From Flavobacterium sp. MFBS3-15 (GTDB taxonomy: Bacteria; Bacteroidota; Bacteroidia; Flavobacteriales; Flavobacteriaceae): a stretch of DNA of 64,000 bases. A program made the translations under genes and the position numbers. The stretch lies in assembly GCF_026107645.2 (NCBI RefSeq), contig NZ_JAPCHV010000015.1, positions 1 to 64,000 of the forward strand, written 5' to 3'. Below, in pieces: positions 1 through 9,345 of this stretch. Within the stretch, counting starts at the first letter, position 1. Each line of letters opens with the position of its first letter. The notes under the pieces are model-generated. The model was not told the DNA's origin, ran no database searches, and saw only the letters and a list, made by a program, of their open reading frames with translations.

Positions 1-3000
1 TCCTTAAAGAAGGTCACCAAAAGCCCGTCCTGCGTGCCTATGATCTCGTCTATTTTCGTGTTAAGGTCAAATTCCTCCACCTCGTCGCCCGGGTTGTTCA
101 AATCGCAAAGCGTATACGGTGCCGGAGGGGCAGCCTGCGGAAGCGGGTTCACGATCAGCTCCACATCCACCTCGTCATAACAGCCTGTAGCGGTGTTGGT
201 CACCCTGCCGATGATCACCTGGCTGGCGCTGGCGTAGCTCGCAGGGGTGGGTATCAATCCGTCCGCATCGTAGAACGAAACGGCAAACTGTGCCGGGTTC
301 AGCGTACCCAGTATCTCCGCCTCAAGGGTCGTAAGGTCAAATACCGCAATGCCGTCCGTATCGTTGCTGCCGTTGTCGCAAAGCGCATAAGCCTCCGGCT
401 CGGTAGCGATAGGGCGCGGGTTGACGATGAGCTGCACTGTTCCTACATTATAACAGGCTGTGAGTGTCGACTCCAACCTTATATAAAGTGTTTGGTTGTA
501 AGCGGTTACATTCCTATATTCACCAACATTAACTTCATCAGCAGGGTCGTCTGAAATTGGCTCATTATCAAACTGTGCATCCGCCAGTGTTTCGTGAATA
601 GTCACGTTGGCAAACGGTTGTCCGCCCAGAGCCTGTTCCATTGCAGGAACAAGATTAAAAATACCGTGTCCAAAATCATCTATGCCACACACTACAAGCG
701 GATCAGTAGGCATTGGCACCGGCGCTTCGATGATGTTTACTTCAAAACTTGATTCAGCATCACAAATAATTGTAGTACCTGCCTGCTTATAAATATAGAT
801 GGTATTAATTCCTACTGTATTGATCACATCACCAGGACTCAGCATAGTACCGGTACCATTAGGACCTGTGAAGTAATTGCCCTGCGAAGGTGCAAGGGCA
901 GGAAGTATGTATTGGCCACATGCAACCTGATCCTGATATTCAGGTACCGTCACAATGTTCACATCTACAAAGAAGCTGTGCTCATCCGAACATAGGTTTG
1001 GATTTGTAACAGGGCCCACAGACGCATAAACATATATTGTCATCGGAGATGTTACAAGATAGCCCACAGGAAGTACGGTACCCGTACCACCCTGGCCTGT
1101 ACGGTACGTTCCTACAGTCAGTGCAGGAAGCGCATAGGCTTCACATTGAGCCACATCAGCTGGCTCGTCAACTACAGGGGTTTCATATACATTAACCTGG
1201 AATGAATTTTCATCATTACAGTTGATCCTGTTACCTCCCGTTTGCGAATAAACAAACAGCGTTCCCTGATATGGAGCTGTTAGTACTGTACCGGCAGGAA
1301 TTTCCGGGTTTGCCGAAGGGTCTGCAAGATTTGGCCCTCCTGAGTTCGCATAATATGACCCCTCAGTAAGCGCAGGAAGCGTATAGGTATCACACGCATT
1401 TACATCTGCAGGATCGTCGGCATTCGCATGGAACACTTCTACAAGGAAGCTGTTCTCGCCTACACAGTTCGGATTGGTATTCGACTGCGAGAAGATATAG
1501 ATAGTCTGAGTAGTTGTAATTTCATCACCTTCAAACAATGGGGTACCCTGTCCGTTGGGCTCTGTAAAATAGTTACCCACAATAAGGTGGTCAAGTGTAT
1601 AGCTTTCACAAGCCAACGCGTCAGAACGTGCATCGACCATTGGCGTGTTGTAAATTGTTACAGTAAACATCTCCTGGCTGATACACTCTCCATTAAATGC
1701 ATAAACATAGACAGGTTGTGTAGAGGTGATAAAGCTGCCAGGCTGCAATACGTTTCCGGTTCCGTTAGGTGCGGTATAGTACGTCCCCACTGCCAATGCA
1801 GGCAATTCATAATTATCACAAATAAACACATCCTCAACAGGAGCAAGAACAGGATAAGGTGTAACAGTTACGGTAAAGAAATTGTTATCGGTACAGTTAG
1901 GTCCGGTTCCCAAATCCACATACACATAAATATCCTGTGTAGTAGTAATCATTTCACCCGGGAAAAGCTGGGTGCCCTGTCCTGCAGGCTGAGTGAAATA
2001 ACCTCCTACTTCAAGTGGAGGAAGTTCATACTCACCACATACCGCCACATCATCAGGGGCTTCAGGATTAATTACCACAAGGAATGGATTTTCAGAAGTA
2101 CAGTTTGGTGTACCGCCTGTAGCCGCAAAAATATACAACTGCGTAGTTTCTGTAATTACCTGCCCGGCAAAATACTGTGTTCCTGTACCACCAGGGCCTG
2201 AAAAATATCCTCCACCGATGAGGGCCGGAAGTGTATAAGGGCCACATGCACCTGCATTGCCCGGATTATCAATAACCGGTGCCGGCTTGATTACTACCTC
2301 AAATGATTCTTCATCACTACATGGAGGCGTGGTAGTCGTTTGCGCATATATATATATAGTCTGGTCAGAATCTATCAGCTCTCCTGCATTGAGCTGCTGG
2401 CCTGTACCGCCCGGACCGGTATAGTAATTTCCAACTGGCAACTCAGGCAATACATACCCGCCGCACACCAATTGATCCGGCATATCGTTAACATCTATTA
2501 TCTCAATAGTTACATCAAAGCTATTTTGTGCAGTACAGTTTGCGGTATTTGGCACCGAATTGTATACATATAATGTCTGGCTGTCAGTTATTACAGTCCC
2601 TACAGGAAGCTGCGTTCCGGTACCGTTAGGCCCTGTAAAGTAATTACCGTTTGTGAGTGCCGGCAACTGATAAGGCGTACATGAAACTACATCGCTTGGG
2701 TTATCGGCAGTAATAAGAGGGTTAATTGTTACCGTAAAACTGTCATCACCTGTACAGTTAGGGCCGCTTGTTGTGGCCACATAAGTATATATGGTTTGGT
2801 TAGTATTTATTACAGTGCCAGCATTGATCTGGGAACCCCCACCATTAGGTGCCGTACGATAATTTCCAAGCGGTAATGCCGGTAGCGTATAAGGTCCACA
2901 TGAAACTACGTTAGGAGGAGCTATCGAATTGTTTTGAATAATAGTAACAGAAAATAAGTTTTGCCTAAAACAATTTGGTGTACCACCAGTTTGTGCGTAT

Positions 3001-6000
3001 GCAAATATATTCTGACTCGTATTTATTACTGTGCCCGCCGGCAACATTGTTCCAGTACCATTAGGGCCTGTATAATATCCGCCGGTACCTCCTGAAACTG
3101 TAAGTGCAGGCAAGGTATAGCTTCCGCAAGTGATTACCGGTTGTGGTTGTGGGAAATTGGGCCTCGGGGTAATGGTTACATCGAAACTCCCCTCCGTAAT
3201 ACATACGGGAGTCGTTTGTGTTACAACACGAACATAGATGGTTTGAGAAGTACTGATTACAGTTCCCGCACTTAATACTGTACCTCCGCCATTGGGTTGT
3301 GTCCTGTATTCACCCATGGCCAATGCAGGCAGGGTATAATTATAACAAACATTCTGATCAGCAGGAGTTATAGCCTCAACGCTTATAATTGTTACAGTAA
3401 ACTGGCGCTGTCTTCTGCATCCAAATTCATTCGGATCACTTAATACATAAACTACCTGCGTATTAGTTATTACCGTGCCCTGTGCCAAAACAGAACCTGT
3501 CCCGTTAGGTCCGGAAAAATATTGTCCATTACTCGGTGGGGCAGGTAGAACATAGCTATTACATGCCGTAACATTCGGTTGGCTCTGCAAAAAAGGAAGA
3601 GGATGTATTGTTACAGTAAAGCTGTCCTCATCTGTACAGGCAGGGTTAGAAACACCTTGTTTGTACACATAAAGTGTCATTGAAGTATTTATACTTTGCC
3701 CTGGGTTATACTGTGTACCCGTACCGTTTGGCCCGCTATAAAAAAACAATCCCGGAAAATTTGGCAGGTTATAGCTGTTACAAGCTTCTACATCATCAAC
3801 ATTCGGAACAGTTACAATTTCAATGTTAACAATAAATTCACTCTGCGCTGTACATGCAGGGTTATTTGGATTGCTTGCATATATATAGATGGTCTGAGGA
3901 GTCGATATTGATGTACCTGCAGGTATTACCGTACCTGTATTGTTAGGGCCTGTCCTATAACGTTGCCCGTTTGGCAATACAGGAAGAATATAAGGTGTAC
4001 ATTGAGTAATATCAGGATGTTCAACTACTGTTGGCGCATTGGTAATTGTAACCACGAAACTATTGTTTGCTGTACAGGCAGCAGCAGCAGGAATATAAAA
4101 ATAAACAGTTTGGGTAGCAGTAATTTCATGACCTGCCGGATAAGTTATCCCGCCACCGTTTGGAGCAGAATGGTATTCCTCACCCGGATTCAGAGCAGGA
4201 AGTATGTAGCTTAAACACGCCGTTACATTGCTCGGCGCTGTAGAAGCGGTAATAATGTTAATCACAAGTTCTGACTGGTTGGAACAGTTTGGCGAACCAC
4301 CTGACTGCGCATACGCGTAAAGCGTTTGCGATGTAGTAATAACTGTACCTGCAGGTCGTTCCGTTCCTGTACCACCTATACCTGTAAAATAGCTACCCCC
4401 CGCTATTGCAGGAAGTGTATAACTATTACATGCATTAACCGTAGTTGGGGCAGGAAGCACCGGAAGCGGATTAACAACAAGGTTGAAACTGGTAACCGAA
4501 AAACACTGTGAATCAAATGCTTTTTCTATCCTTGCGTAAATTGTCTGGTTTGTACCTGTAAAACTTGCCGGTGTACTAATTGCCGGTGTTCCGGCGTTGG
4601 CAGCATCGGCAGAAGTATAATAACTTATAACGTTCTCTGCAATAGGCTGGGCACCAAGAATTACAGAGTCTTGCTGATTAAGATTAAATACTGCGCTATT
4701 TGAGCCTTGTGTTGTTTCACAAAGCACCAGGTCAGTTGGCTGTGTCGCCGTAGGAGGTGGCGATGTTAGCAACTGGAATGACCTTAACGTATAACAGCCA
4801 TTATCAGGGTTTTCTACCCTTGCCCAAATTGTAGCACCTGTTGCGCTTAGGTAATTAAGAGGCAGTGGATTTGTATCATCGCTTGCATTATCCTGGTCGG
4901 CATGATACGTTATGATCGTATTGGGATTAAGACCCTGTTTTAGCACAGGAGTATTAATAGACAGATCATATGTATACAAGCCTGTTGGATTCTCACATTT
5001 AAACAGGTTATTTGCTTGTTGTGCCGGAATCTCGGGCGCATACTGAACTACTATAGATTGCGTTGTAACACATCCTAAAGAAGGACGGTTCAGGGTTACT
5101 GAATAGGTTCCGGGCTCATCTATTGTTAGCGCAGGGCCTGTTTCAGCTAAAACTGTTGAGCCCTGCATCCACTGAAAGTTATATATTGCCGGATCCAGTT
5201 CGGTATCAAGCACATATTCCTGCCCATAACAAAGTGGATTGCCATTGGCAAATGTAAAATCCTGCTCAAAAATCTGATGGCCAAGGTTAAGGCTACCTGC
5301 CGGTATAAATACTGCAGAGTCATAATCGCCATCTGTACCATCAGTGCCCGCATCGTCAGCTATGATGAATTTAATACGGTAATGAGCATTGGGAACAAGA
5401 GTACCACTTACATGCATAAGCTTGGTTTGTCCATTATAATTTATCGCTGCACCTGCTGCATTGGAGCCGCCATTAAATTGACCGAACCAGTTAGCATTGA
5501 GTGACGTACAATCTGAATTATAAAGTTGGTTTCTGATGTTAGCAACTGTTACCGGATCCGTAGTAGATGGTATAAGCGCAACATTTACTGGTGCAGTAGG
5601 GTCATCTAAATTATCAAGGAGTACTATAAAAGCATCATTTGTAGTACACTGGAATGCTCCATATTCCTCAGAGGCAAAAAGAAAATCAAAGCCGAAATTG
5701 GAAGAGTTAGGAATAAAGTCAAATTGGAACAATGTAGCATTTTTAGATTGCATCGTTATTCCTGCTGCTGCAAGTGTTGCCTGAAGTTCGGCATTACCCA
5801 GCCATGTTGCAGACGCTCCTCCATTACTTAATACAGAATTGTTTGGACCTGGTGACAGTGATGCCTGCCCTGTTGTAAGCAACAATCCCGAAGACGTAAC
5901 AGGAAATGACGGGTTGGTATTTTGATAAGACCCAATACCATTTGATGACCCAAAGTTAGAACCTGTGCTGGTGACAATATTTGAAATTTGTACCAAACAG

Positions 6001-6122
6001 GAGTTATCAACCAATACGTTGTTCACCAATTGGGTTGGTGTTTGAGTAGTGTTGACCGTAATTACCTGTCCAAATCCCAGCAGGGATGATAACAGTGATC
6101 CAAAAAATAAAATTTTCTTCAT
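1..6122 (-). CDS. Giant T9SS-type surface adhesin, choice-of-anchor-L domain plus 17 Cys-paired repeats (C-terminus outside window)
   Basis: One reading frame runs from an ATG at 6122 to the window edge (2040 codons, no stop), so the gene is cut at its 3' end. The N-terminus MKKILFFGSLLSSLLGFGQ is a signal peptide. Residues of about 25-290 match the choice-of-anchor L domain (motifs SSGLLLTTGQA, FASEEYGAFQC, NDAFIVLLD). A PKD/Ig-like stretch follows, then 17 repeats of about 74 residues (roughly 4460 down to 780) with the pattern CxxYxLPxL, GxYxTGPNGTGT, AGTVIT, QTIYVYA and PNCT, each with two or so cysteines. After these come longer modules of about 100 residues ending in LIVNPxP. Family knowledge: such proteins end in a T9SS type B sorting domain and are exported to the cell surface; that end is not visible. 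Likely role is adhesion. No partner gene is seen within the window. Confidence 0.9.
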   Translation of the reverse strand, partial: MKKILFFGSLLSSLLGFGQVITVNTTQTPTQLVNNVLVDNSCLVQISNIVTSTGSNFGSSNGIGSYQNTNPSFPVTSSGLLLTTGQASLSPGPNNSVLSNGGASATWLGNAELQATLAAAGITMQSKNATLFQFDFIPNSSNFGFDFLFASEEYGAFQCTTNDAFIVLLDNLDDPTAPVNVALIPSTTDPVTVANIRNQLYNSDCTSLNANWFGQFNGGSNAAGAAINYNGQTKLMHVSGTLVPNAHYRIKFIIADDAGTDGTDGDYDSAVFIPAGSLNLGHQIFEQDFTFANGNPLCYGQEYVLDTELDPAIYNFQWMQGSTVLAETGPALTIDEPGTYSVTLNRPSLGCVTTQSIVVQYAPEIPAQQANNLFKCENPTGLYTYDLSINTPVLKQGLNPNTIITYHADQDNASDDTNPLPLNYLSATGATIWARVENPDNGCYTLRSFQLLTSPPPTATQPTDLVLCETTQGSNSAVFNLNQQDSVILGAQPIAENVISYYTSADAANAGTPAISTPASFTGTNQTIYARIEKAFDSQCFSVTSFNLVVNPLPVLPAPTTVNACNSYTLPAIAGGSYFTGIGGTGTERPAGTVITTSQTLYAYAQSGGSPNCSNQSELVINIITASTAPSNVTACLSYILPALNPGEEYHSAPNGGGITYPAGHEITATQTVYFYIPAAAACTANNSFVVTITNAPTVVEHPDITQCTPYILPVLPNGQRYRTGPNNTGTVIPAGTSISTPQTIYIYASNPNNPACTAQSEFIVNIEIVTVPNVDDVEACNSYNLPNFPGLFFYSGPNGTGTQYNPGQSINTSMTLYVYKQGVSNPACTDEDSFTVTIHPLPFLQSQPNVTACNSYVLPAPPSNGQYFSGPNGTGSVLAQGTVITNTQVVYVLSDPNEFGCRRQRQFTVTIISVEAITPADQNVCYNYTLPALAMGEYRTQPNGGGTVLSAGTVISTSQTIYVRVVTQTTPVCITEGSFDVTITPRPNFPQPQPVITCGSYTLPALTVSGGTGGYYTGPNGTGTMLPAGTVINTSQNIFAYAQTGGTPNCFRQNLFSVTIIQNNSIAPPNVVSCGPYTLPALPLGNYRTAPNGGGSQINAGTVINTNQTIYTYVATTSGPNCTGDDSFTVTINPLITADNPSDVVSCTPYQLPALTNGNYFTGPNGTGTQLPVGTVITDSQTLYVYNSVPNTANCTAQNSFDVTIEIIDVNDMPDQLVCGGYVLPELPVGNYYTGPGGTGQQLNAGELIDSDQTIYIYAQTTTTPPCSDEESFEVVIKPAPVIDNPGNAGACGPYTLPALIGGGYFSGPGGTGTQYFAGQVITETTQLYIFAATGGTPNCTSENPFLVVINPEAPDDVAVCGEYELPPLEVGGYFTQPAGQGTQLFPGEMITTTQDIYVYVDLGTGPNCTDNNFFTVTVTPYPVLAPVEDVFICDNYELPALAVGTYYTAPNGTGNVLQPGSFITSTQPVYVYAFNGECISQEMFTVTIYNTPMVDARSDALACESYTLDHLIVGNYFTEPNGQGTPLFEGDEITTTQTIYIFSQSNTNPNCVGENSFLVEVFHANADDPADVNACDTYTLPALTEGSYYANSGGPNLADPSANPEIPAGTVLTAPYQGTLFVYSQTGGNRINCNDENSFQVNVYETPVVDEPADVAQCEAYALPALTVGTYRTGQGGTGTVLPVGYLVTSPMTIYVYASVGPVTNPNLCSDEHSFFVDVNIVTVPEYQDQVACGQYILPALAPSQGNYFTGPNGTGTMLSPGDVINTVGINTIYIYKQAGTTIICDAESSFEVNIIEAPVPMPTDPLVVCGIDDFGHGIFNLVPAMEQALGGQPFANVTIHETLADAQFDNEPISDDPADEVNVGEYRNVTAYNQTLYIRLESTLTACYNVGTVQLIVNPRPIATEPEAYALCDNGSNDTDGIAVFDLTTLEAEILGTLNPAQFAVSFYDADGLIPTPASYASASQVIIGRVTNTATGCYDEVDVELIVNPLPQAAPPAPYTLCDLNNPGDEVEEFDLNTKIDEIIGTQDGLLVTFFK
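780..4460 (-). repeat. 17 tandem repeats of about 222 bp inside the adhesin gene
   Basis: Seventeen imperfect in-frame repeats encode Ig-like units of about 74 residues. Each begins near a CxxYxLPxL block and ends near PNCTxxxxFxVxI. The two conserved cysteines per unit could form a disulfide in the extracellular module. Boundaries were set by eye from the translation, so the edges are approximate. The repeats run on the minus strand from about 4460 down to about 780. Confidence 0.8.
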
Positions 6123-6486
6123 AAACTTCCAGCTTAAGAGCATTTCGGGGTCATTATTCAGTTTTAATAACTTCGTATACAGAATCTTAATTCTGCGGGC
6201 AAATATAAACTTAATAATTGTTCAAACTTTACACGCATATAAGAATTTACAAGGTGTTTACCACTTTTTAATATTGTTCAAGATAAAATGAAAAATCCCT
6301 CAAGTTATGGCAAATACCATATCTTATTTGTTAAATTCCAAATAACGTATATTGCTTTCTTACTAAAGGGGTGTCTTACTGCCTCCAATGTTAGCAAAAA
6401 TTTGGCAATCTGTTACTTATTCTTTTGTAATTTGTTATATTAATAACAGATATTGGTAATTAAACCCTAGCTATATCACAGTTAAA

Positions 6487-6518
6487 TTTGGGTATAATAC
6501 TTTTTTCTTGTATTTTTG
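6487..6518 (+). promoter_or_regulatory. Bacteroidetes-type promoter of the radical-SAM gene
   Basis: TTTG at 6487-6490, a 20-nt spacer, and TATTTTTG at 6511-6518 match the consensus TTTG-N19/21-TAnnTTTG. The ATG at 6535 lies 16 nt beyond. The 412-nt gap 6123-6534 holds nothing else recognisable apart from the upstream region of the divergent adhesin gene. Confidence 0.65.
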
Positions 6519-6534
6519 ATGAAAATATTCATCT

Positions 6535-7794
6535 ATGCAAAATCGGATAAGGGAAAAGGTTGAAATTTTGGCTGATGCGGCAAAGTATGATGTTTCATGT
6601 GCTTCCAGCGGAGGAAATAGGAAAAATGATAATAAAGGCATAGGGAACAGCAGTAATGGAATATGTCACACCTATACCGAGGATGGCCGCTGTGTATCGT
6701 TGCTAAAAATCTTATTGACAAACCATTGCATTTTCGATTGCGCCTTTTGCGTATCCCGAAAAAGCAATGATGTAAAGCGCGCTGCTTTTACCGTAGATGA
6801 AGTAGTATCTTTAACAATGAGCTTTTACCGCCGCAATTATATCGAAGGCCTGTTCCTGAGTTCCGGGATATTTAAAAATGCCGACTATACAATGGAACGT
6901 CTCGTACGGATTGCAAAAAAACTACGAATTGAGGAACGTTTCAATGGATACATACATCTCAAAACTATTCCCGGGGCCAGCCCGGAATTACTAACTGAGG
7001 CAGGCCTTTATGCCGACCGCATGAGTATTAACCTCGAAATGCCGACCGAAGCCGGACTGAAACTTCTGGCGCCCGAAAAGTCACATGAAGAAGTAAAACG
7101 CCCACTTGGATTCATAAAAGATACCATCACCCAATTTAAGGACGAGAAAAAGACCGGACTGATCAAACATGTGCCAAAATTTGTCCCTGCAGGTCAAAGT
7201 ACCCAAATGGTCATAGGGGCAACACCCGAAACAGATATGGAAATTATGTACAGTGCCGACCAATACTATAAGAATTTTAGCCTAAAGCGTGTGTATTATT
7301 CCGGTTACATTCCCATAAGCTATGATAACCGTATGCCTGTGATAGGCAGCCAGCCCCCGCTGCTCCGTGAAAACCGGCTCTACCAAACAGATTGGCTCAT
7401 GCGGTTTTACGGGTTTGGCATAAAAGAATTGCTTAATCCGAAAAACCCGCACCTGGATACCGATATCGACCCAAAACTCAGCTGGGCACTGCGCAACCTG
7501 GAACAATTCCCGATTGATATCAATACTGCCGATTACCGGATGATATTGCGGGTGCCCGGCATTGGCGTCACATCAGCTCAAAAAATCGTGCAGGCGCGCA
7601 GGTTCGGCAAACTGCGGAGCGACCAGCTCCAAAAAATAGGTATTGCCTATAGCCGTGCAAAGCATTTTATCCGTTGTGCAGATAGTACGTATATCCTAAA
7701 TGAACCCGATGCGCCACACCTGAAGAGCCTCATTCTGGCTGAAAGTTCCAGCAAGTACCTCAAGGTTCCGCAAAACCAGTTGAGTTTATTTTAA
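6535..7794 (+). CDS. Putative DNA modification/repair radical SAM protein
   Basis: The protein has 419 residues. A radical-SAM motif CIFDCAFC (CxxxCxxC) sits near residue 65 and should bind the 4Fe-4S cluster that cleaves S-adenosylmethionine. The C-terminal third carries a helix-hairpin-helix-like stretch (RMILRVPGIGVTSAQKIVQAR), typical of DNA-binding proteins. This layout matches the family described as a putative DNA modification/repair radical SAM protein (TIGR03916), which is regularly paired with a TIGR03915 protein, and here the partner starts 10 nt downstream. Substrate and reaction are not established for the family. The start is supported by the promoter 16 nt upstream. Confidence 0.9.
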   Translation: MQNRIREKVEILADAAKYDVSCASSGGNRKNDNKGIGNSSNGICHTYTEDGRCVSLLKILLTNHCIFDCAFCVSRKSNDVKRAAFTVDEVVSLTMSFYRRNYIEGLFLSSGIFKNADYTMERLVRIAKKLRIEERFNGYIHLKTIPGASPELLTEAGLYADRMSINLEMPTEAGLKLLAPEKSHEEVKRPLGFIKDTITQFKDEKKTGLIKHVPKFVPAGQSTQMVIGATPETDMEIMYSADQYYKNFSLKRVYYSGYIPISYDNRMPVIGSQPPLLRENRLYQTDWLMRFYGFGIKELLNPKNPHLDTDIDPKLSWALRNLEQFPIDINTADYRMILRVPGIGVTSAQKIVQARRFGKLRSDQLQKIGIAYSRAKHFIRCADSTYILNEPDAPHLKSLILAESSSKYLKVPQNQLSLF

Positions 7795-7804
7795 ACCCAT
7801 CAGC

Positions 7805-8581
7805 ATGACCATCTATATCTTCGACGGCTCTTTTGAAGGACTCCTTTCATCAATCTTTGAATTTTATGACCGCAAGCCGGGAAAGGTACAGCTTGTATGG
7901 CAAAAATACTATGTCCCCGGCCTTATGCAGGATACGCTGGAAATTGTAACTGATGAAGCCCGTGCAAAACGGGTTTGGGCAGGGCTGCAAAAAAAGCTCC
8001 CGCCTGAATGGCAGAAGAGATTTTATTGGGCCTACCTATCCGAAAACCCTAAAACTTTTCAGGACCTTTTTGGCTTTGCTTGTTATATTTTTGACAATAC
8101 ACAGGGTGCGTACAGCAATTTTGGCAATGCATATGTAATGGCGGTCTCTAAAATGGAACGGAGCGTGAGCCGCGAGCGACACCGTATGAAAGCCTTTATC
8201 CGGTTCCAGCAGACAGCCGACGGTATCTATTATTGCCCTGTTGAACCCGACTTTAATGTACTGCCGCTCATCGCGAAATTTTTCCGTGAACGATATGCCG
8301 ACCAGCGTTGGATCATTTATGATGTAAAAAGAAAATATGGCTTGTATTACGACCTGCAAACGGTTCAGGAAATTACTTATGAGTTTGTTGCTAATGTAGA
8401 TACGCGCAAAGTACAGCTCCCTTCCGAACTCATCGATGAAAAGGAACAACTGGCCTCACTCCTTTGGAAAGACTACTTTAACAGCACCAACATACCCGCG
8501 CGCAAAAACATGAAATTGCACATACAACACGTGCCCAAACGATATTGGAAATACCTGAATGAGAAAGAGGGGAAAAATTGA
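7805..8581 (+). CDS. TIGR03915-family putative DNA repair protein
   Basis: The protein has 258 residues and begins MTIYIFDGSFEGLLSSIFE, the typical opening of the TIGR03915 family. It is soluble and rich in aromatic residues, with the late signature HVPKRYWKYLNEK. The family is found next to the radical-SAM protein TIGR03916 and in other bacteria is fused to a uracil-DNA-glycosylase-like domain; this gene has no such fusion. The 10-nt gap to the upstream gene implies co-transcription. Role in DNA damage processing is inferred from family association only. Confidence 0.85.
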   Translation: MTIYIFDGSFEGLLSSIFEFYDRKPGKVQLVWQKYYVPGLMQDTLEIVTDEARAKRVWAGLQKKLPPEWQKRFYWAYLSENPKTFQDLFGFACYIFDNTQGAYSNFGNAYVMAVSKMERSVSRERHRMKAFIRFQQTADGIYYCPVEPDFNVLPLIAKFFRERYADQRWIIYDVKRKYGLYYDLQTVQEITYEFVANVDTRKVQLPSELIDEKEQLASLLWKDYFNSTNIPARKNMKLHIQHVPKRYWKYLNEKEGKN

Positions 8582-8695
8582 ATAAAACCAATGGTTTTTG
8601 ATAATATACAGCAATGTTTTTACCAAATAACCCAATCCACAAATAAAAGCATTTCCGATAGAATTTGTAATTTCGCCCCCATAATATTCATTACT

Positions 8696-9277
8696 ATGCT
8701 CGGACTTAAACTCCTTACCGACCCCCGCTGGGCCAATATTGCCGAATCGAACCTGGAAGAGATCCTCACCGATCATGCCTGGTGCGAGCAAAAAGCCGCG
8801 TCCAATGCCATATTCCTGATTACCAACAACTCAGAACATACCGACCTTGTAATCAAGATGGCCGAGATCGCCAGGGAAGAAATGGAACACTTCCAGCAAG
8901 TAGTGGAAATCATTGAGCAGCGCGGCTATACACTGGGACGCGAACGACGCGATGATTACGTTAACCAACTCATGAAGTTTGCGCGAAAAGATGGCAGCCG
9001 CAACACCTCATTCATTGACCGCCTGTTGTTTGCAGCAATGATCGAGGCCCGCAGCTGCGAGCGTTTCAGGGTGTTATCAAAGAATATCAAGGATCAGGAA
9101 CTGGCAAAATTTTACCATGACCTGATGGTTTCCGAAGCTACCCACTATACCACATTTTTAGGTTTTGCCCGGAAATATGCCGTAGATGTTGATGTAGAAA
9201 AGCGATGGTCCGAATGGCTGGAATATGAGGGTAATCTTATACAAAGCTATGGTAATTCGGAGGCGATACATGGGTAA
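8696..9277 (+). CDS. miaE: tRNA-(ms2io6A)-hydroxylase (MiaE-like diiron protein)
   Basis: The product of 193 residues matches the MiaE family, a ferritin-like non-heme diiron monooxygenase that hydroxylates the isopentenyl group of ms2i6A37 in tRNA. Helices with carboxylate/His ligands are visible (LTDHAWCEQKAASNA, AREEMEHFQQ, MIEARSCERF, MVSEATHYTTF). The frame opens earlier, at 8591, but homologues start at MLGLKLLTDPRW, so ATG 8696 is chosen. A box TAATTTCG just upstream (about 8667-8674) resembles the -7 consensus. It lies about 115 nt after the upstream pair and may have its own promoter. Confidence 0.9.
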   Translation: MLGLKLLTDPRWANIAESNLEEILTDHAWCEQKAASNAIFLITNNSEHTDLVIKMAEIAREEMEHFQQVVEIIEQRGYTLGRERRDDYVNQLMKFARKDGSRNTSFIDRLLFAAMIEARSCERFRVLSKNIKDQELAKFYHDLMVSEATHYTTFLGFARKYAVDVDVEKRWSEWLEYEGNLIQSYGNSEAIHG

Positions 9278-9345
9278 TTTTGAGGATGGCCGATAGGATT
9301 TCAGGGAAATGCCATGATGATTTTTGAGTAGCGTTACTTTCCAAA

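Noticed and set aside
1428..2201. Long open frame of 257 codons on the plus strand
   Set aside because: It is antisense to the adhesin repeats. The in-frame repeat period, a multiple of three, keeps the opposite frame open, and its translation has no family features.
780..4460. Possible CRISPR or satellite array in the regularly spaced repeats
   Set aside because: Repeat units are in one long coding frame with substitutions at codon level and no constant short repeat with unique spacers.
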